A DNA stretch of 64,000 nt. Source: Actinophytocola sp963825445 (GTDB taxonomy: Bacteria; Actinomycetota; Actinomycetes; Mycobacteriales; Pseudonocardiaceae). The notes under the pieces were generated by a model. That model did no database searches. It saw only the letters and a program-made list of their open reading frames with translations, and was not told the DNA's origin. Numbering within the stretch: position 1 is the stretch's first letter; every line of letters starts with the position of its first letter. The stretch spans positions 1-64,000 of the forward strand of contig CAWGTM010000020.1 in NCBI GenBank assembly GCA_963825445.1. The letters run 5' to 3'. A program made the position numbers and the translations under genes. Shown here in pieces: positions 53,048 to 60,727 of the stretch.

Positions 53048-55121
53048 GTGAAGGCCAGTGAGACCACCCTGCGCAACTTGCTACAGGGAGAGCGACAGTA
53101 CGTCGTACCGCTCTACCAGCGGCCGTACAGCTGGGAACGCAAGGACCTGGATCAGCTGTGGCAGGATCTCATCGGCGTCGTGGACAGCGAGGGAACCGGG
53201 TCTCATTTCCTCGGCTCGGTGGTGCTCGCTCCGAGTCCAGGGAACACACCGGCCGGTGTCCAGGTGTGGCTGGTGGTGGATGGTCAGCAGCGGCTGACGA
53301 CATTGTCGATCTTGTTGTGTGCCATTCGCGATCACGTGCGCGGGGAGGATGCGCGGCTGGCCGAAAAGATCGACGACCTATATCTGTTCAACAGGTTCGC
53401 CGACGGTCAGGAGCGTTACACGCTGTTGCCGACACAGGCAGATCGACCGTCGTGGATCAAGCTGCTGGAACGTGCGCCGGACGCTGGGGGCACCGATCGG
53501 ATCGGTGAGGCTTACCGTGTTCTTCCGCAAGGAGCTGGTGGCTGTTGACGACCCTGAAGACCCGCACGACATTGCTCGCATCGAGCAGGCGATCGCCGGC
53601 CAACTGAGCATCGTGGAGATCGCTGCCCATCCAGACGACAATGTGCACCGCATCTTCGAGTCGCTGAACCACACCGGCCAGCCCCTCACCCAGGCTGACC
53701 TGCTGCGCAATTACTTGTTCATGCGCCTCCCGAACCGTGCCGAACACGTCTACAGCCCACCAATGGTTGCCACTCCAGCAGGGGTTGACGACGAAGCAGC
53801 TCGAAGAGTTAGTGTGGCTTGACCTGGTGCTACGTGGTGACGATCGCGCTACCCAGGACGCCGTATACCAGTCCCAGCAGCATCACCTGGGCAATTTGTC
53901 AACTGAAGCCGAGATCGAGGTGTGGATCACCGAATTGCACCACAAAGCGCGACTCTTCCGCCGCGTGTTGGTGCCTGACACTGAACCGGATCCGGTGCTT
54001 CAACGAGCGCTTGACCGGCTCAAGAGGTGGGCGGCACAGGTAGTGCACCCTATCGCGCTATTGGTGATGATGGCTCACGATTCCGGGCGCCTGGACGTGC
54101 GGGCGGCCGCACGCGCGTTGCGTGTCGTGGAGAGTTTCTTGGTCCGCAGAATGATCGTCGGCATCGCGACTACTGGAACCAACCGAATCCTGATGACTTT
54201 GGTCAAGGAGCTGGGCGATGCGGCGCCGACGGCTGAAGGCGGTTACCCGCGTGTTGTCGGGTCAGCGTAAGAAGTTCCCAGCTGACCAGCACGTGCGTGA
54301 AGCAGTGCTGGTGAACAACTTCTACTGGATCGGCCGTGGTCCACAGCGCACCTTTGTGCTGCGCTGCATGGAGGAGGATTACCACCATGGCGAGCCTATC
54401 GACTTCACCAGATCCACACTGACGATTGAGCATGTCCTGCCACAATCCATGACACAGGAGTGGCGCGACATGCTCACCCCTGAGCTGACCGGTGACGAGA
54501 CAGTCGAAGAGCTGCACGCCAAACTCGTACACACACTCGGCAACCTCAGTCTGACCGCCTACAACGGGAAACTCGCCAACGACGGCTTCGCCGCCAAGCA
54601 ACAGATCCTCGCCGACAGTGGCCTTGCCATGAACCGCGAAATCGCCGACTCCCCGCGCTGGGGCGCCAAGGAAATCCATGACCGCGGCCGCGCCCTGGCA
54701 GAACGAGCGCTACAGATCTGGCCTGGACCCGACAGCAGCGCAGACACCACGCCCGTCGAGATCCGATGGTGGCGGATGAACCAGATTCTCGCCTGCATCC
54801 CCGCCGGACGCTGGACCAGCTACTCCGAGGTAGCCGAGGTGATCGGCAGCCACCATATGCCGGTAGGCGCACGACTGGGTAGCGCGACCGTCCCCAACGG
54901 CCATCGCGTGCTCAGGTTCAGCGGCGAGATCTCCCCGGACTTCCGCTGGCCCGACCCCGATCGCACCGACGACCCTCTAGCGGTCTTGCAGGCCGAGGGC
55001 GTCAGGTTCGACTCCAAAGGGCCGAGCATCGGCCGACCAGCGGCTGACTGCGGTGGAACTGGCGGCCTTCGCAGATCTCGACGTCGACGTTCCGGAGGCG
55101 CAACACCATATCGATGTCTGA
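53048..55121 (+). pseudogene. GmrSD-type (DUF262-DUF1524) nuclease fused to an alkyltransferase-like domain, four frame breaks
   Basis: About 690 residues after restoring frame near 53515, 53757, 54230 and 55032. The DUF262 domain opens with YVVPLYQRPYSWERKDLDQL and has VWLVVDGQQRLTTLSILL (the DGQQR nucleotide site). The DUF1524 nuclease domain has LTIEHVLPQSMTQEW and HTLGNLSLTAYNGKLAN, the His-Asn metal finger. A third domain follows: ILACIPAGRWTSYSEVAEVI then HRVLRFSGEI, the fold of MGMT/ATL alkylguanine-binding proteins, apparently without the PCHR active Cys. GmrSD-type systems cut modified phage DNA. GTG 53048 has GAGGAG upstream. All breaks are single-base changes. Confidence 0.75.
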
Positions 55122-55166
55122 CTCAACATCGCGCCCGATGGCTGACATACGAGAACAGACGGACGT

Positions 55167-55186
55167 GGGTGCGAGATTGGGTGCGA
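55167..55186 (+). repeat. Arm-type tandem motif before core 2
   Basis: GGGTGCGAG-ATT-GGGTGCGA begins exactly 110 bases before core 2. The same tandem motif occurs at the same distance before cores 3 and 4. It is a good candidate for a recombinase arm-binding site. Confidence 0.7.
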
Positions 55187-55276
55187 ACAGTTGCCCTCTC
55201 GTGCCTCAGGCACCTCAATCGACTCCTCGGTGGTAGCCGTTCTCCCAGGTCACCACAGGTACTACGGCATGTAGTC

Positions 55277-55322
55277 GATTTAGGTTCCAGCCAGTGAGGG
55301 TTCGACTCCCTTCGGCCCCACC
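55277..55322 (+). repeat. Attachment-site core 2
   Basis: 46-base copy of the tRNA 3' half, preceded by GCATGTAGTC. It forms the boundary between islands A and B and lacks the 5' half of a tRNA, so it is not a tRNA gene. Confidence 0.9.
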
Positions 55323-55492
55323 ACCTCTGACCAGCAGGAACAGGCGGCACAAGATCCCAGGACTTGGACCGTCGGCTCACGCCGTTGACGGCACCTGCTT
55401 CGGCGAGGTCGATCTCGTCGTGGGCCTTGCTGATCACTGGGTGCGAGTGCCGACGATGTGGGCGCTCTTTGGCACGGAGTGCGTGGCGTTCA

Positions 55493-56134
55493 CTATTGCT
55501 GCTTCCAGCGTGGAGACGTCAGTAGCGCAGTCTGTCCGATTGGCGGCAAAGCTGCGTCAAGCGGACGCATGGCACCATAGAGCGTTTTCATAGTTTCCTG
55601 GTCGGGGATTTCGTGGGCTTCCAATTGCTCGTAGGAGGACCGCCTCGGTGTTCCAGACCTGGATACTGCCTCGTTGTGGCGACAAGCGGGCAAACCGGGC
55701 AGCTCCTTCTTTGCTAATTCGGTTCCTGCGCGCTCCTCTATCAAGATCGTCACTCGACGTCCAGTATCGGCGATTACGGATGCGTGCGCGATTACCATCA
55801 CTTCGCCGAGGTCCTTGCTCTGCGACAGCCGTTGAGTCATCGGCATGTTGCAGAGCCGTTGGACGGCGACAGACAGCTCTTTCGTCTCGTCATCTGAGAG
55901 CACCTGGATCCGCCGACTGTTCTCCAGGGTTTTCCACTTGTTGCCCGCCGCCTGCAGTACGCGCTTCTGGGTACTCTTGCGTAGTACTTCGTTGCGGACA
56001 GCCTCCGGCGATGCGAACCCTGGATAGGCACTCAACCCACGGAGCCCCTGAAAGAGCACCTTGGTCGTATCTTTCCTCGCTAGGAAGGTGAGTGCCGGAC
56101 CGGCATCGACGATGATATCGAAATCCTGCGTCAC
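55493..56134 (-). CDS. PIN-like domain protein, probable toxin nuclease
   Basis: A 213-residue protein. The first acidic residue of the PIN fold is in FDIIVDAGPALTFLARKD and the next acidic cluster in SKDLGEVMVIAHASV; the C-terminal 60 residues (PGLPACRHNEAVSRSG onward) have no clear fold. PIN domains are RNases and the common toxin type in actinomycetes. The start overlaps the ImmA/IrrE stop (ATGA). It is the last gene of the XRE-ImmA-PIN operon. Confidence 0.75.
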   Translation of the reverse strand: MTQDFDIIVDAGPALTFLARKDTTKVLFQGLRGLSAYPGFASPEAVRNEVLRKSTQKRVLQAAGNKWKTLENSRRIQVLSDDETKELSVAVQRLCNMPMTQRLSQSKDLGEVMVIAHASVIADTGRRVTILIEERAGTELAKKELPGLPACRHNEAVSRSGTPRRSSYEQLEAHEIPDQETMKTLYGAMRPLDAALPPIGQTALLTSPRWKQQ

Positions 56135-56952
56135 TCGTCGTCCAACCAGGAAAGATCAATGAAGTCACCTGGCTCATCACTAACGAGTCGTGTTGGTGGT
56201 GTGGTGTCGGCGAATGGCTCAGGCGTTAGACCTGCGTCCTTCAGTTCGGTGGCAATCTCAGTCGCAGTGATTCCTCGTATGCTGGCCAGGGTTTCAAGGC
56301 TCACGACACCTTTGAGATAGCCGGAGATCGCTCGCGCCAGCAGTCGTTGAGGAGATCGACGCCTGCTAGATGATGCCTGTAGTGCGCGGTAGTGATCGGT
56401 CCAGCCAAACTGTGCCGCTAGCCGCGGCGTGTCGATCGTCGAAAATTGTTCGTAGCGGTCTGCGTCGATATGGCCGCCGTCATGGAGTTGGATAGCGGCA
56501 ATGGCGGGCGATACTTCGAAGCGCTGTACCAGATCCGACAACGCGGCCAAGTCGAGGGTCTCAGTGCGTGCGACGAACTGGGTGACGGCCGCTTCGGGAA
56601 GTAGTAGATGGCGAGCGAACGCACGGGCGCGCTCCTCTGCTGGCGTCTTCTCGGTCAGCGACGCAGGCTCACCGGTATCATGGTCATGGAACACGAGGTG
56701 TCCCAATTCATGTGCCAGGTTGCTGCGCCAACGCATCGGCTTCTGAGAGGCGGCAACCGCCACGATCGTGGCGTTGCGGCTTGGGTCGACCATGGTGAGG
56801 CCGTGTTCGTCGTCGTCCGCGACTGCCAGGACGGTGACATCGACGCGCTCGACCTGTTCGATCAGTGCGACGAGATCAGCGATCGGCGCCATGCCGAGAC
56901 CGTTGCTCTCGCGGAACTGCTCGGCGGCGGTTGCCGCCTCCTCTTCGTTCAC
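56131..56952 (-). CDS. ImmA/IrrE-family metallo-endopeptidase
   Basis: A 273-residue zinc protease. The active site is RSNLAHELGHLVFHDHDTG (HExxH) with a downstream EERARAFARHLLLPE helix that supplies the third ligand, the typical COG2856 layout. Relatives cleave a partner XRE repressor after damage or stress (ImmA-ImmR, IrrE-DdrO). It overlaps both neighbours by four bases. The C-terminal SGYLKGVVSLETLASIRGI resembles a small antitoxin-like or sensor region. Confidence 0.9.
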   Translation of the reverse strand: MNEEEAATAAEQFRESNGLGMAPIADLVALIEQVERVDVTVLAVADDDEHGLTMVDPSRNATIVAVAASQKPMRWRSNLAHELGHLVFHDHDTGEPASLTEKTPAEERARAFARHLLLPEAAVTQFVARTETLDLAALSDLVQRFEVSPAIAAIQLHDGGHIDADRYEQFSTIDTPRLAAQFGWTDHYRALQASSSRRRSPQRLLARAISGYLKGVVSLETLASIRGITATEIATELKDAGLTPEPFADTTPPTRLVSDEPGDFIDLSWLDDE

Positions 56953-57299
56953 GGCTGCGGGATGCCCTGTTCCTCCAAGTACGCGTCCAGCTCTAGAAAG
57001 TGCACCAAGTCGCGGCGAAGTCCGGCCATATCGCTGTCGTTCTCCGCGCGGGCATAGCAGATCACGCGGTCGCGCACCAGAGAGTGCTCCGAGATCTCTG
57101 ACAGAGAAACTCCCAGCGCCTGGGCGAGCGAGATCATCTCAGGCATTTTTGGTGCGCGTGCGTTCTGCTCGATGCGGTGAAGCGTAGGTTGGCTCAGTCC
57201 GGCTCGGTCGGCCAGAGCGCGCTGACTCAGCTTGGTTCGATCCCGTGCCGCCTTGATCCGGTCCCCCGAAGTCGGTCCTCGACTGATCAACTGAATCAC
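56949..57299 (-). CDS. XRE-family repressor of the ImmA/PIN operon
   Basis: A 116-residue regulator with a canonical helix-turn-helix: DRIKAARDRTKLSQRALADR then GLSQPTLHRIEQNARAPKM, about residues 13-60, and a C-terminal helix (DLVHFLELDAYLEEQG). GTG 57299 lies within an inverted repeat that is probably its own operator. By analogy with ImmR/DdrO it would be cut by the co-encoded protease, releasing the operon (inference). Confidence 0.9.
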   Translation of the reverse strand: MIQLISRGPTSGDRIKAARDRTKLSQRALADRAGLSQPTLHRIEQNARAPKMPEMISLAQALGVSLSEISEHSLVRDRVICYARAENDSDMAGLRRDLVHFLELDAYLEEQGIPQP

Positions 57300-57320
57300 T
57301 CTCCCCTCTGATGATTCAGT
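57290..57320. promoter_or_regulatory. Operator-like inverted repeat at the XRE start
   Basis: ACTGAATCA (57290-57298) and TGATTCAGT (57312-57320) are perfect nine-base inverted copies with a 13-base spacer and straddle the XRE GTG start. Binding here would block translation start or a near-leaderless promoter. Confidence 0.7.
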
Positions 57321-57535
57321 CTACGCGTCGAGGGGGCTCCAGGCAACGGCTGGGCTGGGGTCAGGTGTGATGCTGACTGCGTCGGGCGAGTGAGGAGGCT
57401 GGGGCTTGTTGTCGTGGTGTCGGTGTCGGTGTCGAGGCGTGGCAGGCAGCCGCAACTCCGGCATAGTGACAGTCACGACAGTTACCATGCGTTACCACCT
57501 GCGCAAGTAGTTGCGGCGTCCTGTGATGAGCTGCT

Positions 57536-57555
57536 GGGTGCGAGTGTGGGTGCGA
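57536..57555 (+). repeat. Arm-type tandem motif before core 3
   Basis: GGGTGCGAG-TGT-GGGTGCGA begins exactly 110 bases before core 3, matching the motifs before cores 2 and 4. Confidence 0.7.
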
Positions 57556-57645
57556 ACCTCTCGCTTCCGGCGCCTTTGGATCCACAGTCTGGCCCTCAGG
57601 ATGCTTGGTTTGCCCAGGCCACTGATGGTGCCACGGCATGTAGTC

Positions 57646-57691
57646 GATTTAGGTTCCAGCCAGTGAGGGTTCGACTCCCTTCGGCCCCACC
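57646..57691 (+). repeat. Attachment-site core 3
   Basis: 46-base copy of the tRNA 3' half, preceded by GCATGTAGTC as at core 2. Boundary of islands B and C. Confidence 0.9.
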
Positions 57692-57698
57692 ACCTCAG

Positions 57699-57739
57699 GC
57701 CGACCCTGCTCGGTTGCTTCGCAACTCGCCGGGTCGGCC
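57699..57739. repeat. Hairpin beside core 3
   Basis: GGCCGACCC (57699-57707) pairs with GGGTCGGCC (57731-57739), with an inner GTTGC-TTC-GCAAC stem in the loop. It lies eight bases after core 3 and could be a terminator or part of the recombination site. Confidence 0.55.
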
Positions 57740-57968
57740 GTCGTATGTTGGGGCCGAGCCCTCCCACTCCCCACTGTGCGGTTGGTTCCTGAACCAGCGT
57801 GGTTGCTTCGGCTTGCCGCTCTACTGGTCGCGAAGCATGGGGAAGTGGGGGCCGCGCTCGTCGGGCAGCGGGCTCGGATCATCGTCACCACGCTGCGGAT
57901 CCGCGTGCCGTACCAGCGACAAGTGGGCGCGCATGGTCTTCCTGGATTTGAGCAATCGCTGTTTGCGA

Positions 57969-58826
57969 CTACTCGCGGGGGAACATGTTGAGCCACAGCT
58001 GGGTTAGGTGGGCGACGGCTGCGAGGTACGGCGGGATTTCTATGCCGTGGCTGGCAGCAAGTCGCTGGTAGCGGTCCGGCCACGACTCCGGCAGCTGCGG
58101 AAGGTCGTCCGGCGGTTCGGTGTTGTTGCGTTCCAACCACACGGATCGGACCGCGGCTGCCGTTTGCTTGGGTACGAGCAGGCCGTGTTCGAGCAGGATG
58201 GTGAGGTCGACGAGGTCGCGGACCCGCGAGTTCTCGCGTTCCCCGAAGTCGCGGAGCATGCCGTGGAATTTCTCTGCCGCATGTCGGTGGATGTCGACCG
58301 CTTCGACCTCAACTGCTGGGATACCGGCGAACGCCAAGGAGCTGGGTATGGCGAGCGTGTCGGTGGCATGAAGTTCATGAGTCCTGGGGGACACGTCGAG
58401 TTGGATGCGTCCGAAAAGTTTGTCGGCCAGTTGCGCGCTAACTTTGGCGCGCCAGGTGGGAACTCCGCCGCTGTCATCACGTAGCCGTTCCGGCGGGCCG
58501 GTGGTGAAGATGAAGTGGTCATGGTCGAGGTCGGTGGCGAGGATGTCGATGAGTCGCTCGTGGAGGTCTGGCGCGCTGTTGACGTCATCGCGCAGGCCGA
58601 GATCGACATCTTTGGTCAGGCGGGCATCGTCGCGTAGACGAACCTCGAGTGCCATGCCACCTTTGAGTACCCATTGGCCTGGCTCTGCCGCTTGGATGCG
58701 GGCGATGATGCGTTCGAACATCACCCGTCGGCGTAGCCGGTCCAGGCTGGCTCCGGTCTCGGTGGATCGAGCCAGCAGCCGGCGTTCCAATGCGGTGCGG
58801 AGTGCCTGCGCCGATTGGTAGGTCAT
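57969..58826 (-). CDS. AbiEii-type nucleotidyltransferase toxin
   Basis: A 285-residue protein of the AbiEii/AbiGii family. The nucleotidyltransferase motif is visible as WVLKGGMALEVRL and then RLTKDVDLGLRDDV (the paired aspartates), followed by the C-terminal helical DLTILLEHGLL. In studied systems this toxin adds nucleotides to tRNA acceptor ends and stops growth on phage infection. It overlaps the AbiEi gene by four bases. Confidence 0.9.
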   Translation of the reverse strand: MTYQSAQALRTALERRLLARSTETGASLDRLRRRVMFERIIARIQAAEPGQWVLKGGMALEVRLRDDARLTKDVDLGLRDDVNSAPDLHERLIDILATDLDHDHFIFTTGPPERLRDDSGGVPTWRAKVSAQLADKLFGRIQLDVSPRTHELHATDTLAIPSSLAFAGIPAVEVEAVDIHRHAAEKFHGMLRDFGERENSRVRDLVDLTILLEHGLLVPKQTAAAVRSVWLERNNTEPPDDLPQLPESWPDRYQRLAASHGIEIPPYLAAVAHLTQLWLNMFPRE

Positions 58827-59419
58827 GGTGTCTCCGCTTGTTGGATCGCGCGTTCGATGTAGAGCGCGGCGCGGGGGTCAAGAGTCTCGGCGCGGGAGCG
58901 GAGGCGGCGAGTGGTGACGAGGCCGGCGCGCCGCGCGTCGTCGATGGCGCGGGCAAGCTGGTCCTCATCGGTAGCGTTCGCGGCGACATCGATGAGCGTT
59001 CGCAGTGGAGTGGTCACCCGGTATCCCGAGCGTTGGGAGAGGTCATCGGTGGGAAGCTCGGCGTAGTGAAGCGCTACGGCGTCGTGGCGCATGGTGAATC
59101 CGGGTGGAACCGTCAGATGGACATACCGTGATTCGAACTCGCCGATGCCATGCACGGCCATGGCCGACTCATGTGACACGATCGCTCGTCCTCGTGACCA
59201 CAGGGTCCAGCGAGCGAGTTCATCATGTACGCCCGGAACCCACTCAACGAGGCGGAACAGGCCGCGATCAACGCGCCACCAGTTACCGGCTCGAACGTGA
59301 TGGGCCTGCGCCTGGTGGGAGTAGCCAAGCGACTTCGCCTGCGCGGCCGTGAAGTAGCCGCTCTGCTGGGCAGCGAGTTCGAAGAGCCGCCGACGGAGGT
59401 CACGTCGATCAACGGGCAC
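58823..59419 (-). CDS. AbiEi-type antitoxin/regulator
   Basis: A 198-residue antitoxin. The N-terminal winged helix is seen as LFELAAQQSGYFTAAQAKSL then NWWRVDRGLFRLV, and the C-terminal domain as YRVTTPLRTLIDVA and EDQLARAIDDARRAGLV, the usual AbiEi layout. Such proteins repress their own promoter through inverted repeats, and one lies at 59437. The start is GTG 59419 with a GGAAGG site. Confidence 0.9.
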   Translation of the reverse strand: MPVDRRDLRRRLFELAAQQSGYFTAAQAKSLGYSHQAQAHHVRAGNWWRVDRGLFRLVEWVPGVHDELARWTLWSRGRAIVSHESAMAVHGIGEFESRYVHLTVPPGFTMRHDAVALHYAELPTDDLSQRSGYRVTTPLRTLIDVAANATDEDQLARAIDDARRAGLVTTRRLRSRAETLDPRAALYIERAIQQAETP

Positions 59420-59436
59420 CCTTCCATCCTACAGTA

Positions 59437-59448
59437 GAACTTTAGTTC
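59437..59448. promoter_or_regulatory. AbiEi operator candidate
   Basis: GAACT-TT-AGTTC is a perfect five-base inverted repeat 18 bases upstream of the AbiEi start, in the position expected for autoregulation. Confidence 0.5.
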
Positions 59449-59479
59449 CAGCCTCACTCGGCCGATGGGAATCAAGTTA

Positions 59480-59650
59480 TGGTTGAGTATCTGAGCGAGG
59501 GCCGCAACGACGGAGGCGTCATCGGTGACATCGAGCTGGACGACACGGGCGCCGAGTTCCGCCGCGGTCGCACGGCCGCGGGCCTCGTCGCGGGCGCCGA
59601 TGCACGCGGTATGCCCGACGGCGATGAGCTGGCGGGCGGCAACTCGATCT
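59480..59650 (-). pseudogene. Fragment of a short-chain dehydrogenase
   Basis: On the minus strand, ARQLIAVGHTACIGARDEAR followed by LGARVVQLDVTDDASVVAAL is a clear piece of an SDR Rossmann fold (after the glycine motif, through the LDVTD loop). There is no start codon, no glycine-rich loop and no catalytic YxxxK, and the sequence runs straight into the region upstream of AbiEi. It is a remnant from an earlier event. Confidence 0.6.
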
Positions 59651-59779
59651 GGCGAGGTTCACCGTGGGCCCGCCGGTTGACCGTGTCGATGTCGGTGGTG
59701 ACCGAGCCGACGGCCTGTGCGGTCGTGCCGTTCGTGGACCGCTCGGTCAGGGCCCTCGCGGCCGGCGGGATTCGGCCGG

Positions 59780-60013
59780 CTACTCGTCGGCGAGCGGCTG
59801 GGCGGCCGCCGGGTGCTCGACGAGCGCGAGAACCTTGCTGGCCATAAACCGCGCGGTACGCACCGGGACGCCGGTGCGGGTGACTTCCACGACCTCCACC
59901 ACACCGCGACCGATGCTGACCTCCACCCGCCGCCCGGCTCGGGTCGCCACCACCTCGTAGGCGCGCGTCGTGTCACCGGCGTCCACCACGATCTCGACCC
60001 GGTCGCCTCGCAT
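59780..60013 (-). CDS. Small hypothetical protein under a LexA-like box
   Basis: A 77-residue protein, no named family recognised: RGDRVEIVVDAGDTTRAYEV, EVSIGRGVVEVVEVTRTG, then a conserved-looking helix VRTARFMASKVLALVEHP. GGGAGA precedes ATG 60013 and an SOS-type palindrome lies 13 bases further upstream. It is the only gene in this window with such a box. A regulatory or recombination-linked role in the island would be a guess. Confidence 0.68.
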   Translation of the reverse strand: MRGDRVEIVVDAGDTTRAYEVVATRAGRRVEVSIGRGVVEVVEVTRTGVPVRTARFMASKVLALVEHPAAAQPLADE

Positions 60014-60025
60014 TCTCCCAGTTTA

Positions 60026-60041
60026 TCAAACTTTTGTTCGA
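60026..60041 (-). promoter_or_regulatory. LexA (SOS) box candidate
   Basis: Minus strand TCGAACAAAAGTTTGA matches the actinobacterial/Gram-positive LexA box TCGAAC-N4-GTTCGA at 11 of 12 defined positions. It lies just upstream of the 77-codon gene, so DNA-damage control of that gene is likely. Confidence 0.6.
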
Positions 60042-60475
60042 TACAGTGCACTCCTGGGTGCGGGACGCCCTGGCATCTCGCCCGTTGCCCGTGCCGTCCG
60101 GAGTGTCCGCCGGCTGACACTCCGGCAGCGATGGACCGCCGAAGGCGGCGATCCTCATGCGGTGATCCCGTGACGCCGGAGGTGACGATGTGACGGCACG
60201 TGTGATGTGGACGCGGCCGGGTGAGGCGGTCAGCCAGATCCTGCGGGGCCGCGGACCGCCCGGACCGATCGCGGCCCATCGTGGGCACAGTGCGCTCGGC
60301 GGTCAAACAGGGTGAGTGATCCTCACCGGCCAGGCGACCGGCGTGACCTGGGTGTGGATCGTCATCAACTACCTCGTGCCATTCACCCGACCAGCGTCGG
60401 CGCAGTTCTCTTATGCGCCGGCCCAACGGGCCGGTGCCCCGGGCGACTTCGGGGTGGGTCGACGTCGGCTCCGAC

Positions 60476-60495
60476 GGGTGCGAGTTTGGGTGCGA
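60476..60495 (+). repeat. Arm-type tandem motif before core 4
   Basis: GGGTGCGAG-TTT-GGGTGCGA begins exactly 110 bases before core 4, as before cores 2 and 3. Confidence 0.7.
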
Positions 60496-60585
60496 GCATC
60501 CTCCCCCTGGCGCCTCGGATGCAGTGATCCGCTCCTCACCGTTCACTACTTGCCAAGGCCACCGGCGATGCCGCGCTCTGTAGCC

Positions 60586-60631
60586 GATTTAGGTTCCAGC
60601 CAGTGAGGGTTCGACTCCCTTCGGCCCCACC
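60586..60631 (+). repeat. Attachment-site core 4, right end of the island array
   Basis: Fourth 46-base copy of the tRNA 3' half, preceded by CTGTAGCC. Chromosomal genes resume to its right. Confidence 0.9.
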
Positions 60632-60727
60632 ACTTCTGACTCAGCGCAATGCGTCGTTGGGGCCTCTGGCGGGTCCGCTGATGTGGCAGGCTTCCTGCCC
60701 GGGTGGGGCTTACCGCGGGAGGTCGTA

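Larger units (their letters stand above)
51152..55322 (+). mobile_element. Island A: integrase-less tRNA-bounded element with nuclease genes
   Basis: About 4.2 kb between cores 1 and 2. It carries a minus-strand PDDEXK-like nuclease gene pair and a plus-strand GmrSD/alkyltransferase-like fusion in divergent arrangement. The left 1.4 kb of genes is visibly richer in A and T than the host, supporting transfer. Bases 51152-51484 hold no supported gene; one GGGTGCGAG copy lies at 51203-51211. No recombinase, excisionase or replication gene is visible. Being nearest the tRNA, it should be the most recent insertion. Confidence 0.75.
55323..57691 (+). mobile_element. Island B: XRE-ImmA/IrrE-PIN cassette bounded by tRNA repeats
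   Basis: About 2.4 kb between cores 2 and 3, carrying one minus-strand operon of three overlapping genes and nothing else that can be supported. The 346 bases from 57300 to 57645 hold the operator, the arm motif and no gene. No recombinase is present. Confidence 0.75.
57692..60631 (+). mobile_element. Island C: AbiE cassette, SDR remnant and SOS-boxed small gene
   Basis: About 2.9 kb between cores 3 and 4. Contains AbiEii and AbiEi genes, a decayed SDR fragment and a 77-codon gene with an upstream LexA-type box. The 277 bases from 57692 to 57968 hold a large hairpin but no supported gene. Bases 60042-60475 also hold no supported gene. No recombinase is present. As the outermost element it should be the oldest insertion. 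Confidence 0.72.

Noticed and set aside
53500..54250. Programmed ribosomal frameshifting in the GmrSD gene
   Set aside because: Four breaks at unrelated sequences with no slippery heptamer or downstream structure; error or mutation is simpler.
55277..55322. Additional tRNA genes at the repeat copies
   Set aside because: Only the 3' half is present; the upstream sequence does not supply an acceptor 5' strand or D arm.
57776..57991. 71-codon plus-strand frame after core 3
   Set aside because: No ribosome site and no recognisable domain, and it overlaps the end of the AbiEii gene on the other strand.
51152..60585. Prophage or conjugative element
   Set aside because: No capsid, terminase, tail, relaxase, FtsK-type or replication genes are visible, and the units are too small.
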